From Methanomassiliicoccaceae archaeon (GTDB lineage Archaea; Thermoplasmatota; Thermoplasmata; Methanomassiliicoccales; Methanomethylophilaceae), in the NCBI GenBank assembly GCA_016282555.1, contig JAEEKU010000125.1:1-9570 (forward strand): DNA of 9,570 nucleotides. The letters are read 5' to 3'. The position numbers and the translations under genes were made by a program. Shown piece after piece: positions 1 to 6,514 of the stretch. Each line of letters begins with the position of its first letter. The first letter of the stretch is position 1. The notes under the pieces are model-generated. The model saw only the letters and a list, made by a program, of their open reading frames with translations. It did not search any database and was not told where the DNA came from.

Positions 1-986
1 CCGTCTATGTAGGCCTGGGTACGGCACAGATAGGTGACGTCGTCGTAGACTCCGACGATCTGCGCGAACCAGAGAGATGAGTCGTAAGTTCCCGCGATCT
101 TTCCGGACAGGGGGTATTTGATGCTGCTGGTATCGAGGTTCCAGTCGGTGTAGTACATCGTCGCGGATTCTCCGGCGATGAATTTGTTGACGAGCGCGAC
201 GTCTTTGGAATCGAGTTTTCCGTCGCAGTTCGCATCCGCGTAGGGGTACTGATCCTTAACAGAGTTCCAGTTTCCGTCCCTGATGATCTTCTGGATCAAA
301 GAGATGTCCGCATTGTTGAGGTAGTTGTTGTTGTCCGCGTTTCCGTATACGAGAAGTCTGCATGTGACGTTCTCGTCCGGGATCTCCGTGTAGATCTTGG
401 CTTTATCCACGGACACAGGGTTGGTGATCGCGTGGTAGATCGCCCGGCAGAGTTCGGGGAAATTGGAAGAACTCATATATTTACCGAGGGGAACGTACGA
501 ATCGAAGTAAGCGTTTCCGTAGTATCCGCTGTAGTACATGAAGGAGGAGGGTTCCGCAGCCTTAAGGTTGGAATAATAACCCATAGCGTCGCTGAGACTG
601 CCCTTCTCGTAGACGCCCATGGTTACGGCGCCCGCGTCGATCTTTCCTATGGCGGAGGAGTATTTCGTTTTGGCTTCGCTGAATTTGGCTTTCGCGGCGT
701 TCTGATCCTTCAGAACGGAGAATTCAACGGTGGCTGCGCTGTCGTTGCCGGGATAGTAGAAGACAACGGCGTCGGATTTGGAATAACTGCCGTCGAGATA
801 GAAGTTTTCTCCGAAGAATCCGCTGTAATCGGCGGAGAAGGAGGCCGCTATCTCGGATGCGTCGGACGCTTTGAAGTCGTCCGGATCCTCGGGGGTGTCT
901 TCCCCGTGGAACAGTCCGTAACCGACAAGAAGACCTATGATCACAGTGATTACCGCTGTAATCGTCAACATCCATTTTCCAAGCAT
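1..986 (-). CDS. Membrane-anchored dockerin protein, probable ABC substrate-binding protein (3' end outside window)
   Basis: An open frame of 328 codons runs without a stop to the left edge, so the C-terminus is missing. Residues 7-26 form one hydrophobic helix after a short basic N-terminus, with no lipobox Cys, suggesting a signal anchor that displays the rest outside the cell. Residues 36-205 are a Tyr/Ser/Asn-rich domain I do not recognise. Residues 214-272 hold two dockerin-type Ca2+ loops: N216, D218, N220, D227, then D251, N253, D255, D262, each followed by a helix. From about residue 285, a stretch ending SLWFAQIVGVYDDV resembles the start of Fe3+/siderophore-type (TroA/Peripla_BP_2) substrate-binding domains, which in some archaea follow such a dockerin-like insert. 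The dockerin is clear; the binding-protein call is inference. The start at 986 has an SD-like AGAAGG 5-6 nt upstream and a TATA box at 1026-1035. Confidence 0.8.
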   Translation of the reverse strand, partial: MLGKWMLTITAVITVIIGLLVGYGLFHGEDTPEDPDDFKASDASEIAASFSADYSGFFGENFYLDGSYSKSDAVVFYYPGNDSAATVEFSVLKDQNAAKAKFSEAKTKYSSAIGKIDAGAVTMGVYEKGSLSDAMGYYSNLKAAEPSSFMYYSGYYGNAYFDSYVPLGKYMSSSNFPELCRAIYHAITNPVSVDKAKIYTEIPDENVTCRLLVYGNADNNNYLNNADISLIQKIIRDGNWNSVKDQYPYADANCDGKLDSKDVALVNKFIAGESATMYYTDWNLDTSSIKYPLSGKIAGTYDSSLWFAQIVGVYDDVTYLCRTQAYID

Positions 987-1025
987 AATATACCTTCTTA
1001 TTGGCGATATAATCCAAGTGCAGGC

Positions 1026-1035
1026 AATATAAAAA
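1026..1035 (-). promoter_or_regulatory. TATA box of the dockerin-protein gene
   Basis: On the minus strand this reads TTTTTATATT. Transcription would begin about 25-27 nt downstream, near 1003. That gives a leader of about 17 nt containing the SD-like AGAAGGT at 992-998 and then the start codon at 986. A second AT-rich stretch near 1008-1014 is too close to the start codon to be the main TATA box. Confidence 0.6.
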
Positions 1036-1149
1036 TCCTATGGGCGAATAGTTCAGCAATCCCAGTGAAAATCTGACAGACGACTTTCCGGCCATCATAA
1101 TATACATTTTTCGAATAAAAGAACCGCCCTCCCGAACAATCCGAGGACC

Positions 1150-1199
1150 GCGCGTTTCCGGGAGCGCCATATTCCGACTGCATCCCGGCGAAACGGCGC
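1150..1199. repeat. Imperfect inverted repeat in the divergent intergenic region
   Basis: The left arm 1150-1163 (GCGCGTTTCCGGGA) pairs with the right arm 1183-1199 (TCCCGGCGAAACGGCGC) over 14 base pairs, interrupted by a 2-nt and a 1-nt bulge in the right arm. The spacer is 19 nt. It ends about 12 bp upstream of the TATA box of the MFS gene. It could be a regulator site or an RNA hairpin. The rest of the 987-1244 gap holds the two promoters and no convincing gene. Confidence 0.45.
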
Positions 1200-1209
1200 A
1201 TTCCTCTTA

Positions 1210-1223
1210 AATTATATATAAAA
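1210..1223 (+). promoter_or_regulatory. TATA box of the MFS exporter gene; transcript likely leaderless
   Basis: The sequence AATTATATATAAAA is a strong archaeal TATA element. Its centre lies about 28 nt before the ATG at 1245, so the predicted transcript begins at or within a few nucleotides of the start codon. No SD sequence is visible in the GC-rich stretch just before the ATG, consistent with a leaderless mRNA. Confidence 0.7.
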
Positions 1224-1244
1224 GAATATTTTAGGCCCCGAAGT

Positions 1245-2825
1245 ATGGCTGTTGAACAAGTAACTTACAAAAACATTGCGCCCGGAACGCGCCGGATGAT
1301 AATGCTCGGCCTCGGATTGGCAATGTTGATTGCATGTTTCGACGGCACCATCGTGGGAACCTGCGCGCCTAAGATCGTAGAGGATCTCCAAGGCGCGGAT
1401 CTGTACGCATGGATGGTGACTGCCTACATGCTGTGCGAAACCGTAATGATTCCCATTTCAGGCAAACTGTCCGACCTCTACGGAAGAAAGCCCCTGTTCC
1501 TGATCGGTCTCACCGTTTTCGTAGCCGGTTCCTTCATCGCGGGTATGTCCGTCAACATGGAGATGTTCATCGCATGCCGCGGAATGCAGGGTTTCGGCGG
1601 AGGTATCCTCATCCCCGTGGCTACCGCGGCCGTCGCCGATCTTTACTCTCCCCGCGAAAGAGCCAAGATGCAGGGGATTCTGGGCGCCGTCTTCGGAGTC
1701 GGTAGCGGAATTGGCCCCCTCATCGGAGGATACATCACCGAATACATCAGCTGGCACTGGATATTCTACATAAACATACCCATGGCCGTAGTCGCTTTTC
1801 TCCTGACCATAAAGAAGTTCCCCACGCCCATCAGCGACAAGGATTCCGTGCATATAGACAAAGCCGGAATCTTCATTCTGTCCGCGATGCTTATCGACGT
1901 GCTTCTGTTCTTCGAATTCGGAGGCAGCAAATTCGACTGGTTCAGCCCGGTCTCGTTCGCTATGATCGCCGCCGCGATAGTCCTCCTCTTCCTGTTCGTC
2001 AAAGCCGAGAACAGGGCCGTAGAGCCTATCATCGCCCCGCATCTGATCCATAACAAAGCTGTGATCAAGGCCGCGATTTTCATGTTCATCTTCGGACTGG
2101 CTATGATGGGCGCCATGACATATTCCTCGATGTTCGCCATCTACGTCCTCGGATTCAAGATCCTGGACTCGGCGTTCTATTCTCTGGCGCTGGTGTTCGG
2201 AATGATGATCACCGCGCTGTCGAGCGGCGCTCTCCTCAACAAAACCGGATACAGGCCCTGGCTTATCGCCGGCCCGATCATCTCGTTCGCGGGACTGTAT
2301 CTGTTCTCGCAGATGACTCTGGGGACCTCGGTCGAATATTACGTGGAATGCCTGTTCATATTCGGTATCGGCCTCGGATGCATGATGGGAGTCATCATGA
2401 CCGCGGTCCAGAACAGTTCCAGGCCTTCGGAGATAGGAATGACCACATCCGCCGTGAACCTCATAAGATCGGTGGGCGCGACCATCGGAACCGCGGTGTT
2501 CGCGATGCTTATCAGCAACAAGATCAACGGAGAGCTTCAGTCCATCCTTCCCCCGGAAGTTTACGACGTCGTTCCCCATTCCACCGGTATCCTGGATCTC
2601 TTCGCCGATATGCCCTCTTTCATAGCCAGCATGCTGGCGCTGGGACAGAATCCCGAGGTCATAGCCGGCGATATCCTTCTTGCGTTCGCCAACAGCGTGG
2701 ATTTCGCGTTTATCTCGGGCGGAATCCTCATCCTTCTGCTCGTGGTCATCGGGCTGATTTTCAAAGTAGAGCCCCAGCCCGACTCCGAGGAAGTGGATAT
2801 CGAAAGCATCAATATGGAAAACTGA
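1245..2825 (+). CDS. MFS multidrug/metabolite exporter, DHA2 (14-TM, EmrB/QacA-like) family
   Basis: This is a 526-aa integral membrane protein, the usual length for 14-helix drug:H+ antiporters. Motif D1 lies in the first helix with Asp33 (FDGTIVGTCAPKI). Motif A is at about 73-81 (GKLSDLYGR) between helices 2 and 3. The antiporter motif C is at 151-162 (GVGSGIGPLIGG), followed by SWHWIFYINIP (169-179), typical of DHA2. The C-terminal half keeps further hydrophobic segments and ends in a short acidic tail. It probably exports a small molecule using the proton or sodium gradient; the substrate cannot be read from sequence. The ATG at 1245 is preceded by a TATA box at leaderless spacing. The gene is followed after 46 bp by the nitrilase on the same strand, a likely two-gene unit. 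Export of the product of the downstream NRPS is possible but the two are 4.6 kb apart. Confidence 0.92.
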   Translation: MAVEQVTYKNIAPGTRRMIMLGLGLAMLIACFDGTIVGTCAPKIVEDLQGADLYAWMVTAYMLCETVMIPISGKLSDLYGRKPLFLIGLTVFVAGSFIAGMSVNMEMFIACRGMQGFGGGILIPVATAAVADLYSPRERAKMQGILGAVFGVGSGIGPLIGGYITEYISWHWIFYINIPMAVVAFLLTIKKFPTPISDKDSVHIDKAGIFILSAMLIDVLLFFEFGGSKFDWFSPVSFAMIAAAIVLLFLFVKAENRAVEPIIAPHLIHNKAVIKAAIFMFIFGLAMMGAMTYSSMFAIYVLGFKILDSAFYSLALVFGMMITALSSGALLNKTGYRPWLIAGPIISFAGLYLFSQMTLGTSVEYYVECLFIFGIGLGCMMGVIMTAVQNSSRPSEIGMTTSAVNLIRSVGATIGTAVFAMLISNKINGELQSILPPEVYDVVPHSTGILDLFADMPSFIASMLALGQNPEVIAGDILLAFANSVDFAFISGGILILLLVVIGLIFKVEPQPDSEEVDIESINMEN

Positions 2826-2829
2826 TTAA

Positions 2830-2862
2830 ACCGGCCGGCGCCGCCGGTCTTTCTTTCTTCCG
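2830..2862 (+). terminator. Hairpin plus pyrimidine tract between exporter and nitrilase genes
   Basis: ACCGGC at 2830-2835 pairs perfectly with GCCGGT at 2843-2848 around a 7-nt loop, and is followed by a T/C-rich run to about 2860. It begins five bases after the exporter stop codon. It may act as a partial terminator or processing site that lowers nitrilase expression relative to the exporter. The tract is not a pure T run, so full termination is doubtful, and no separate promoter fits before the nitrilase. Confidence 0.4.
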
Positions 2863-2871
2863 GAGAATAAC

Positions 2872-3678
2872 ATGAAAAGTTTCAGACTCTGCATGGTCTG
2901 CATGAGATCCGCCGTCGGAGACGTCAGGGGAAACACGGAGAAGATCCTGAAAATAACTGACAAAGCGGTCCGCGACGGTTCTGATTTCATAGTGTTTCCG
3001 GAGATGTCGGTTACCGGATACTCCATGGTTTCCGGCTCGCTGGAAAAAATCAATGCCGGTTCTCCCGCGGTGAGAGAGATTACGGCTGCGTCGGAGGGCG
3101 GAAAATGCATATGCTTCGGATTCTGCGACGACGAGGGGTACATAGTACAGTGCATCGCGGATAACGGCAAAATCGCCGGATTCTACCGCAAAACCCACCT
3201 GGGATACGCCGAATCGCAGCGCATGAAGCCGGGAAACTCGCTCGATATCATTCGTACCTCCAAAGGAAACGCCGGAATTCAGCTGTGCTGGGAATCCCAC
3301 TTCCCGGAGATCTCGCGCACTTACGCGCTCAAAGGCGCCGACATAATACTGATGCCCCACTCGTCCGGACTGACGGGAAAGAGAAGAGAGGAGACATGGA
3401 AGAGGATCCTCCCCTCCCGCGCGTACGACAACTCCGTTTACGTCGCATCGTGCAACGCATCGGGAGACAACGGAGCCGGAGTCTCGTTCGGAGGATGCGG
3501 AATGATTCTCGATCCTCTCGGCCGCGTCATCGCCGAGGATTTTTCAGGTGAAGAATGTGAAATATACGCCGATATCACGCCGGAACCTCTGGAAGCGATA
3601 AGAAACGGCGACGGATTCAGGACGATGAAAAATCTTTATTATCTGGAAAAAAGACGCCCGGAACTGTATCTTAAGTAA
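2872..3678 (+). CDS. Nitrilase-superfamily carbon-nitrogen hydrolase (amidase type)
   Basis: This cytoplasmic enzyme of 268 aa matches the usual single-domain length of the family. The Glu-Lys-Cys triad is complete: Glu44 in FPEMSVTGY, Lys107 in FYRKTHLG, and the nucleophile Cys139 in IQLCWESHFPE. Glu114, before KPG, is in the place of the second conserved glutamate. The family hydrolyses amides, N-carbamoyl compounds or nitriles through a thioester intermediate. This sequence looks closer to the amidase/carbamoylase branches than to true nitrilases, but the substrate is unknown. The start at 2872 is supported by GGAG at 2862-2865, six bases upstream. It follows the exporter by 46 bp and probably shares its transcript. 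A T-rich run at about 3781-3791 could end transcription. No missing residues or frameshift were seen. Confidence 0.9.
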   Translation: MKSFRLCMVCMRSAVGDVRGNTEKILKITDKAVRDGSDFIVFPEMSVTGYSMVSGSLEKINAGSPAVREITAASEGGKCICFGFCDDEGYIVQCIADNGKIAGFYRKTHLGYAESQRMKPGNSLDIIRTSKGNAGIQLCWESHFPEISRTYALKGADIILMPHSSGLTGKRREETWKRILPSRAYDNSVYVASCNASGDNGAGVSFGGCGMILDPLGRVIAEDFSGEECEIYADITPEPLEAIRNGDGFRTMKNLYYLEKRRPELYLK

Positions 3679-3814
3679 AAATATGGTATACGGCCGGCCC
3701 GCGTGATACTACATTATGCCACTGGACAGATTGCGGACCGGTTTCAGGCTGCTGTTGTCTCTATCTCCGGATACACCTCCTTTCTTTTTCTCTGAGGAGA
3801 ATAAAGCATCGCGG

Positions 3815-3823
3815 GTATATAAA
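3815..3823 (+). promoter_or_regulatory. TATA-like element next to the palindromic operator
   Basis: TATATAAA lies in a GC-rich-to-AT-rich transition, immediately upstream of the palindrome at 3824-3839. Read on the plus strand it would give a transcript start near 3845 and a leader of about 90 nt for the ATPase gene. It is nearly symmetric and could also fire leftwards. A second element, TTATAAAA at 3852-3859, could serve the same gene with a leader of about 55 nt. Which is used cannot be told from sequence. Confidence 0.45.
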
Positions 3824-3839
3824 TTTAGGCATCCCTAAA
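3824..3839. promoter_or_regulatory. DtxR/IdeR-like palindromic operator candidate
   Basis: TTTAGG at 3824-3829 and CCTAAA at 3834-3839 are perfect inverted half-sites with a 4-bp spacer (CATC). The half-site TTAGG and the 4-bp spacing match the general layout of operators of iron- or manganese-responsive DtxR/IdeR regulators. It sits between two TATA-like elements, where a bound repressor would block either. The nearest downstream gene is the ATPase at 3938. The rest of the 3679-3937 gap holds a polypyrimidine tract and an SD-like sequence without a start codon, but no gene I can support. Confidence 0.45.
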
Positions 3840-3937
3840 AATTTTTATCTCTTATAAAATCATTGTATTCCGCATATTTTTATTTGTCTGCTGAACGAAA
3901 GTAAACATCCTTAAACGCAGACGGCCATTACGGTTCC

Positions 3938-5335
3938 ATGGGAGGATTCGTCGGACGCGCCAGAGAGCTTCACGAGCTCGAACAGCTGTATGCGGGAAGG
4001 GAAGCCATAACATGCGTGCTGTACGGCCGCAAACGTCTGGGCAAATCGGCGCTCCTGAAAGAATTCTGCAAAGACAAAAGATACATCTACATCTCTGCCG
4101 CCGGAGTGTCCAAAAGCCTCTGCTACAACAACATATGCGAGGCTCTGGGCAGATTCGCCGGAGAAAAAGTGGATCTGAAAAGCATAGATTTTCTTTTCGA
4201 CGAGATCATAGAGATCTGCGGAAGCACCAAGACGGTGCTGATAATGGACGATTACTCCGAACTTATGAACATATTCCCGTCTCTGTCCGCCCAGATCAAA
4301 CCGTTCATGCGCAACAAGATCAGCAACACCAACATCCTCTTCATAATATGCGACGAGGACGCTTCCCTTTCCAAATCCGTGTTCTCGAGCATAAAAGTCG
4401 AGCAGATGAGCTATCTCGAAAGCAAGGAATTTCACAAAGAGTACAGCGACATGGATAATCTGAAGGCGTACGGGATAGCCGGAGGAACGCCTGCATATCA
4501 CTTCCTTTTCCAGGGAACTCCCGAGGAGACGATAAGAGCGCTGTTTCTTGACCGGATGTCGGTGCTCACGCTGGAAGCCGAATCCATGATCAACGCGGAG
4601 ATGGTGATTAATCAGGAATGTTCGGCGGTGATGTCGTCCATGGCCCTGGGCGCGGACACCATAGACACCATTGCGGAGGAAACGGATATTTCCAGACGCG
4701 CCTGCGGCAAAGTCCTGGACGAACTGGTCAACAAGAACCTCGCATACGTGAAGGGCTACGGCTTTTCCAAGAAACCGATGTACTCCCTGAGCAGCAACCT
4801 TCTGAGATTCTACTACGCCGTGATATCCCGCAGCAGATTCCTTCCCGACTTCTACTCGGAGAACGAGGCGAGCGTCAGGGTCAGCAGATACATCAAAGAC
4901 TATATGGAACTCGTTTTCAAGGACGTCTGCGAGGATTTCGTGAAGCTCAGATACAAGCGCGGAGCCCCCGCCAGATGTGAGATCAGCTATGCCAGGAACA
5001 GAAACGATTCCAAAATAAAATACGTGGATTTCGTTCTGAAGCTCGACGGGAGCAAGACGATAGTCCCCGTTTTCTGCAGACTTTACGGAGAATTCGTCAA
5101 CCTGGACGATGCGATCTATCTGGAGAAAAACTCCTCCAGAATCGCGGAAACGGGAAGCCTCTATCTGCTGTTCTCGGGGTGCGGATTCAGCAGCGAACTC
5201 GTCAATGCCCCCGAGTCTGATAGTTCCGTTCCGGAATCCCTGAGCGAACTTAATGCTCTCGTCCAGAGGAAAGATAAGAAATATGCCCTGATCAGTCTGG
5301 AGGATATATACAAAAGCAGAGAGGCCGAACGATGA
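3938..5335 (+). CDS. Archaeal P-loop ATPase (ATP_bind_2 type) with winged helix and DUF234-like C-terminal domain
   Basis: The 465-aa protein opens with FVGRARELHELEQL, the hallmark of this archaeal family. The Walker A loop is GRKRLGKSA at 30-38, and Walker B is VLIMDD at 100-105. The segment YGIAGGTPAY (178-187) is the conserved lid/sensor region. A winged-helix segment spans about 225-285, and a DUF234-like domain follows from about 325 to 465. In many relatives that domain is a PD-(D/E)XK nuclease fold with an ECK-type motif. Here VDFVLKLDGS (363-372) keeps an Asp, but the next strand reads VPVFCRL, so the Glu/Lys pair seems lost and nuclease activity is doubtful. These proteins occur in many copies in archaea and their role is mostly unknown. 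No SD precedes the ATG, and the upstream frame has a stop at 3902 with no other ATG. The stop overlaps the next start. Confidence 0.88.
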   Translation: MGGFVGRARELHELEQLYAGREAITCVLYGRKRLGKSALLKEFCKDKRYIYISAAGVSKSLCYNNICEALGRFAGEKVDLKSIDFLFDEIIEICGSTKTVLIMDDYSELMNIFPSLSAQIKPFMRNKISNTNILFIICDEDASLSKSVFSSIKVEQMSYLESKEFHKEYSDMDNLKAYGIAGGTPAYHFLFQGTPEETIRALFLDRMSVLTLEAESMINAEMVINQECSAVMSSMALGADTIDTIAEETDISRRACGKVLDELVNKNLAYVKGYGFSKKPMYSLSSNLLRFYYAVISRSRFLPDFYSENEASVRVSRYIKDYMELVFKDVCEDFVKLRYKRGAPARCEISYARNRNDSKIKYVDFVLKLDGSKTIVPVFCRLYGEFVNLDDAIYLEKNSSRIAETGSLYLLFSGCGFSSELVNAPESDSSVPESLSELNALVQRKDKKYALISLEDIYKSREAER

Positions 5336-5910
5336 TTCTTGATCATGTATGGGGAACCAAAATAGCTATGGTGGTTGTGGACGTCCAGCGCAAATTCACG
5401 CTGACCGTCCCCGACTGGGAACAGCGCATGGTTCCGGCAGTCGCATCGATAAACAGATTCGCGGATCTTTTCCGCTCGTACGGGGCGCCCGTTATATTCA
5501 TCCGCTTCGAGGGGAAATCCCATTGCGATTACGACAAAGACGATGCGGACGAATGGCTTCCCGGGATCGAGGTCAGGGATTCCGACATAATCGTTTCCAA
5601 ACGCAACATGAGCTGCTTCAAAAACACGAATCTCTACGACATCCTCAGCGAAAACGGAATTGATTCCGTTCTGCTGGCGGGAATGCTGACCGAATTCTGC
5701 GTAGCGAGCACGTACTTCGGAGCCGCGGAGAGAGATATATTCCCCTGCGTCGCGAAGGACGGTCTTATTTCATATAACGCCGGCGGCAACAACGCCGCCG
5801 AAATAATGCTGAACGTCGCCGGCATGGATCTCATACGCACGTTCCTGGCCGGAGAACAGCCGGAGATGACTTACGAGGAGCGACGGACGCGCCGCCCTTT
5901 CAGCGGGTGA
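5332..5910 (+). CDS. Isochorismatase-fold cysteine hydrolase
   Basis: This 192-aa cytoplasmic protein has the length and triad of the isochorismatase/nicotinamidase superfamily: Asp17 in MVVVDVQ, Lys90 in VSKRNMSCF, and the nucleophile Cys123 in AGMLTEFCVASTYF. Members hydrolyse nicotinamide, isochorismate, N-carbamoyl compounds or other amides. The Cys is what amidase members need; true isochorismatases can lack it, so an amidase is more likely than an isochorismatase. The exact substrate cannot be read. The ATG overlaps the ATPase stop (ATGA at 5332-5335), with GAGAGG about 8 nt upstream inside the ATPase gene, so translation is probably coupled. The last 40 bp overlap the convergent membrane-protein gene, and the Arg-rich tail lies in that overlap. 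Confidence 0.88.
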   Translation: MILDHVWGTKIAMVVVDVQRKFTLTVPDWEQRMVPAVASINRFADLFRSYGAPVIFIRFEGKSHCDYDKDDADEWLPGIEVRDSDIIVSKRNMSCFKNTNLYDILSENGIDSVLLAGMLTEFCVASTYFGAAERDIFPCVAKDGLISYNAGGNNAAEIMLNVAGMDLIRTFLAGEQPEMTYEERRTRRPFSG

Positions 5911-6473
5911 AATCCGGACGGCCTTTCCGGAACGGTCTGATCGTCCGCATCCTCGCCGATCACGAAACTGTACGTCGCGTCCGGGAAAAGCCTCTTGACG
6001 AACACGTATCCGATCCAGCTTCCGAGCGGAGGATTCTCCGTAAGCGGAGGGAGATAGAAACTGCGGACCGACGGCAGAAACATCACTGCCATAGTCAGAG
6101 CGGTCATCACGAACAGAAATGTATCATCGAACATCACGCTGTCCGAATATATCCCGAAAGATTCCAGAACTCTGTATGTGGCATTGATGGCGAGAAGGAT
6201 CAGCGAGGTTCTCACGACTTTTCTCCACGCTTTAGGTCTGGCCGAAGCGATCCCTATTACCGAGTTAATGACCACCAGAATCATAGCGAGCGAAAAAATC
6301 ATCGTAAATATTCTCAGAGAAAGCGATCCGGCATCTTCAGTGTCGACATAAAGGCTGATGATGAAATTGAGCATGTAGCGGATAATGACCATGCACAGGA
6401 AGACCTCCCCCGCTATCAGGGGCACCGGCACCTTCGTCCTGTCCGGACCGTCGCTTCTCCTGAAGATGTTCAT
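5871..6473 (-). CDS. Four-helix membrane protein of unknown function
   Basis: I do not recognise this 200-aa protein. It has a short basic N-terminus (RRSDGPDRTK) and hydrophobic segments at about 18-42, 54-77, 88-107 and 116-134. The aromatic, proline-rich stretch SVRSFYLPPLTENPPLGSW (135-153) probably starts a cytoplasmic tail, which ends with a basic run. The start is 41 bp from the divergent membrane-protein gene, and an AT-rich TTAAATT element at 6494-6500 lies about 24 nt before it, suggesting a leaderless transcript; no SD is visible. Its stop at 5871-5873 lies inside the convergent hydrolase gene. It is preferred to the overlapping plus-strand frame at 5907-6494 because of its clear hydrophobic pattern. 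The shared control region suggests a possible link to the next gene. Confidence 0.75.
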   Translation of the reverse strand: MNIFRRSDGPDRTKVPVPLIAGEVFLCMVIIRYMLNFIISLYVDTEDAGSLSLRIFTMIFSLAMILVVINSVIGIASARPKAWRKVVRTSLILLAINATYRVLESFGIYSDSVMFDDTFLFVMTALTMAVMFLPSVRSFYLPPLTENPPLGSWIGYVFVKRLFPDATYSFVIGEDADDQTVPERPSGFHPLKGRRVRRSS

Positions 6474-6486
6474 CGGAAGGTTATCT

Positions 6487-6500
6487 GTTTATAGAATTTA
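6487..6500. promoter_or_regulatory. Compact divergent promoter, overlapping TATA elements
   Basis: Only 41 bp separate the two divergent start codons (6473 and 6515). TTTATAG at 6488-6494 is centred about 24 nt before the plus-strand ATG. On the minus strand, TTAAATT at 6494-6500 is about 24 nt before the other ATG. Both transcripts would be leaderless, and the two TBP sites overlap, so transcription in the two directions may compete. Confidence 0.55.
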
Positions 6501-6514
6501 ATCCATGATGCATT

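Noticed and set aside
432..1076. 214-codon plus-strand frame
   Set aside because: Opposite the dockerin-protein gene, which has two canonical Ca2+ loops; this frame also crosses that gene's promoter.
998..1201. 67-codon minus-strand frame upstream of the dockerin gene
   Set aside because: It covers the TATA box of the dockerin gene and the inverted repeat, lacks an SD and has no recognisable sequence.
1229..1236. TTTAGG half-site before the exporter, and another before the NRPS at about 7453-7458
   Set aside because: Neither has the partner CCTAAA at 4-bp spacing, so they do not support a shared metal regulon by themselves.
1458..2579. 373-codon open frame on the minus strand
   Set aside because: Antisense to the MFS exporter; composition is rich in His, Arg, Asp and Glu with no recognisable domain.
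3744..3809. 21-codon minus-strand small frame containing a GGAGGTG
   Set aside because: The nearer TATA-like element would start transcription inside the frame, and the good SD lies within it without a following start codon. Kept only as a note.
3716..3838. 40-codon plus-strand small frame after the nitrilase
   Set aside because: No SD or correctly placed TATA box before its ATG, and it runs through the polypyrimidine tract, a TATA-like element and the palindrome, so it looks like chance.
3679..3937. Possible tRNA or structured RNA in the intergenic region
   Set aside because: No T-loop consensus, cloverleaf arms or long stems were found on either strand.
5907..6494. 195-codon plus-strand frame
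   Set aside because: Lies opposite the four-helix membrane protein; its product is an unstructured-looking Arg/His-rich chain with no hydrophobic core or motif, whereas the minus strand gives clear helices.
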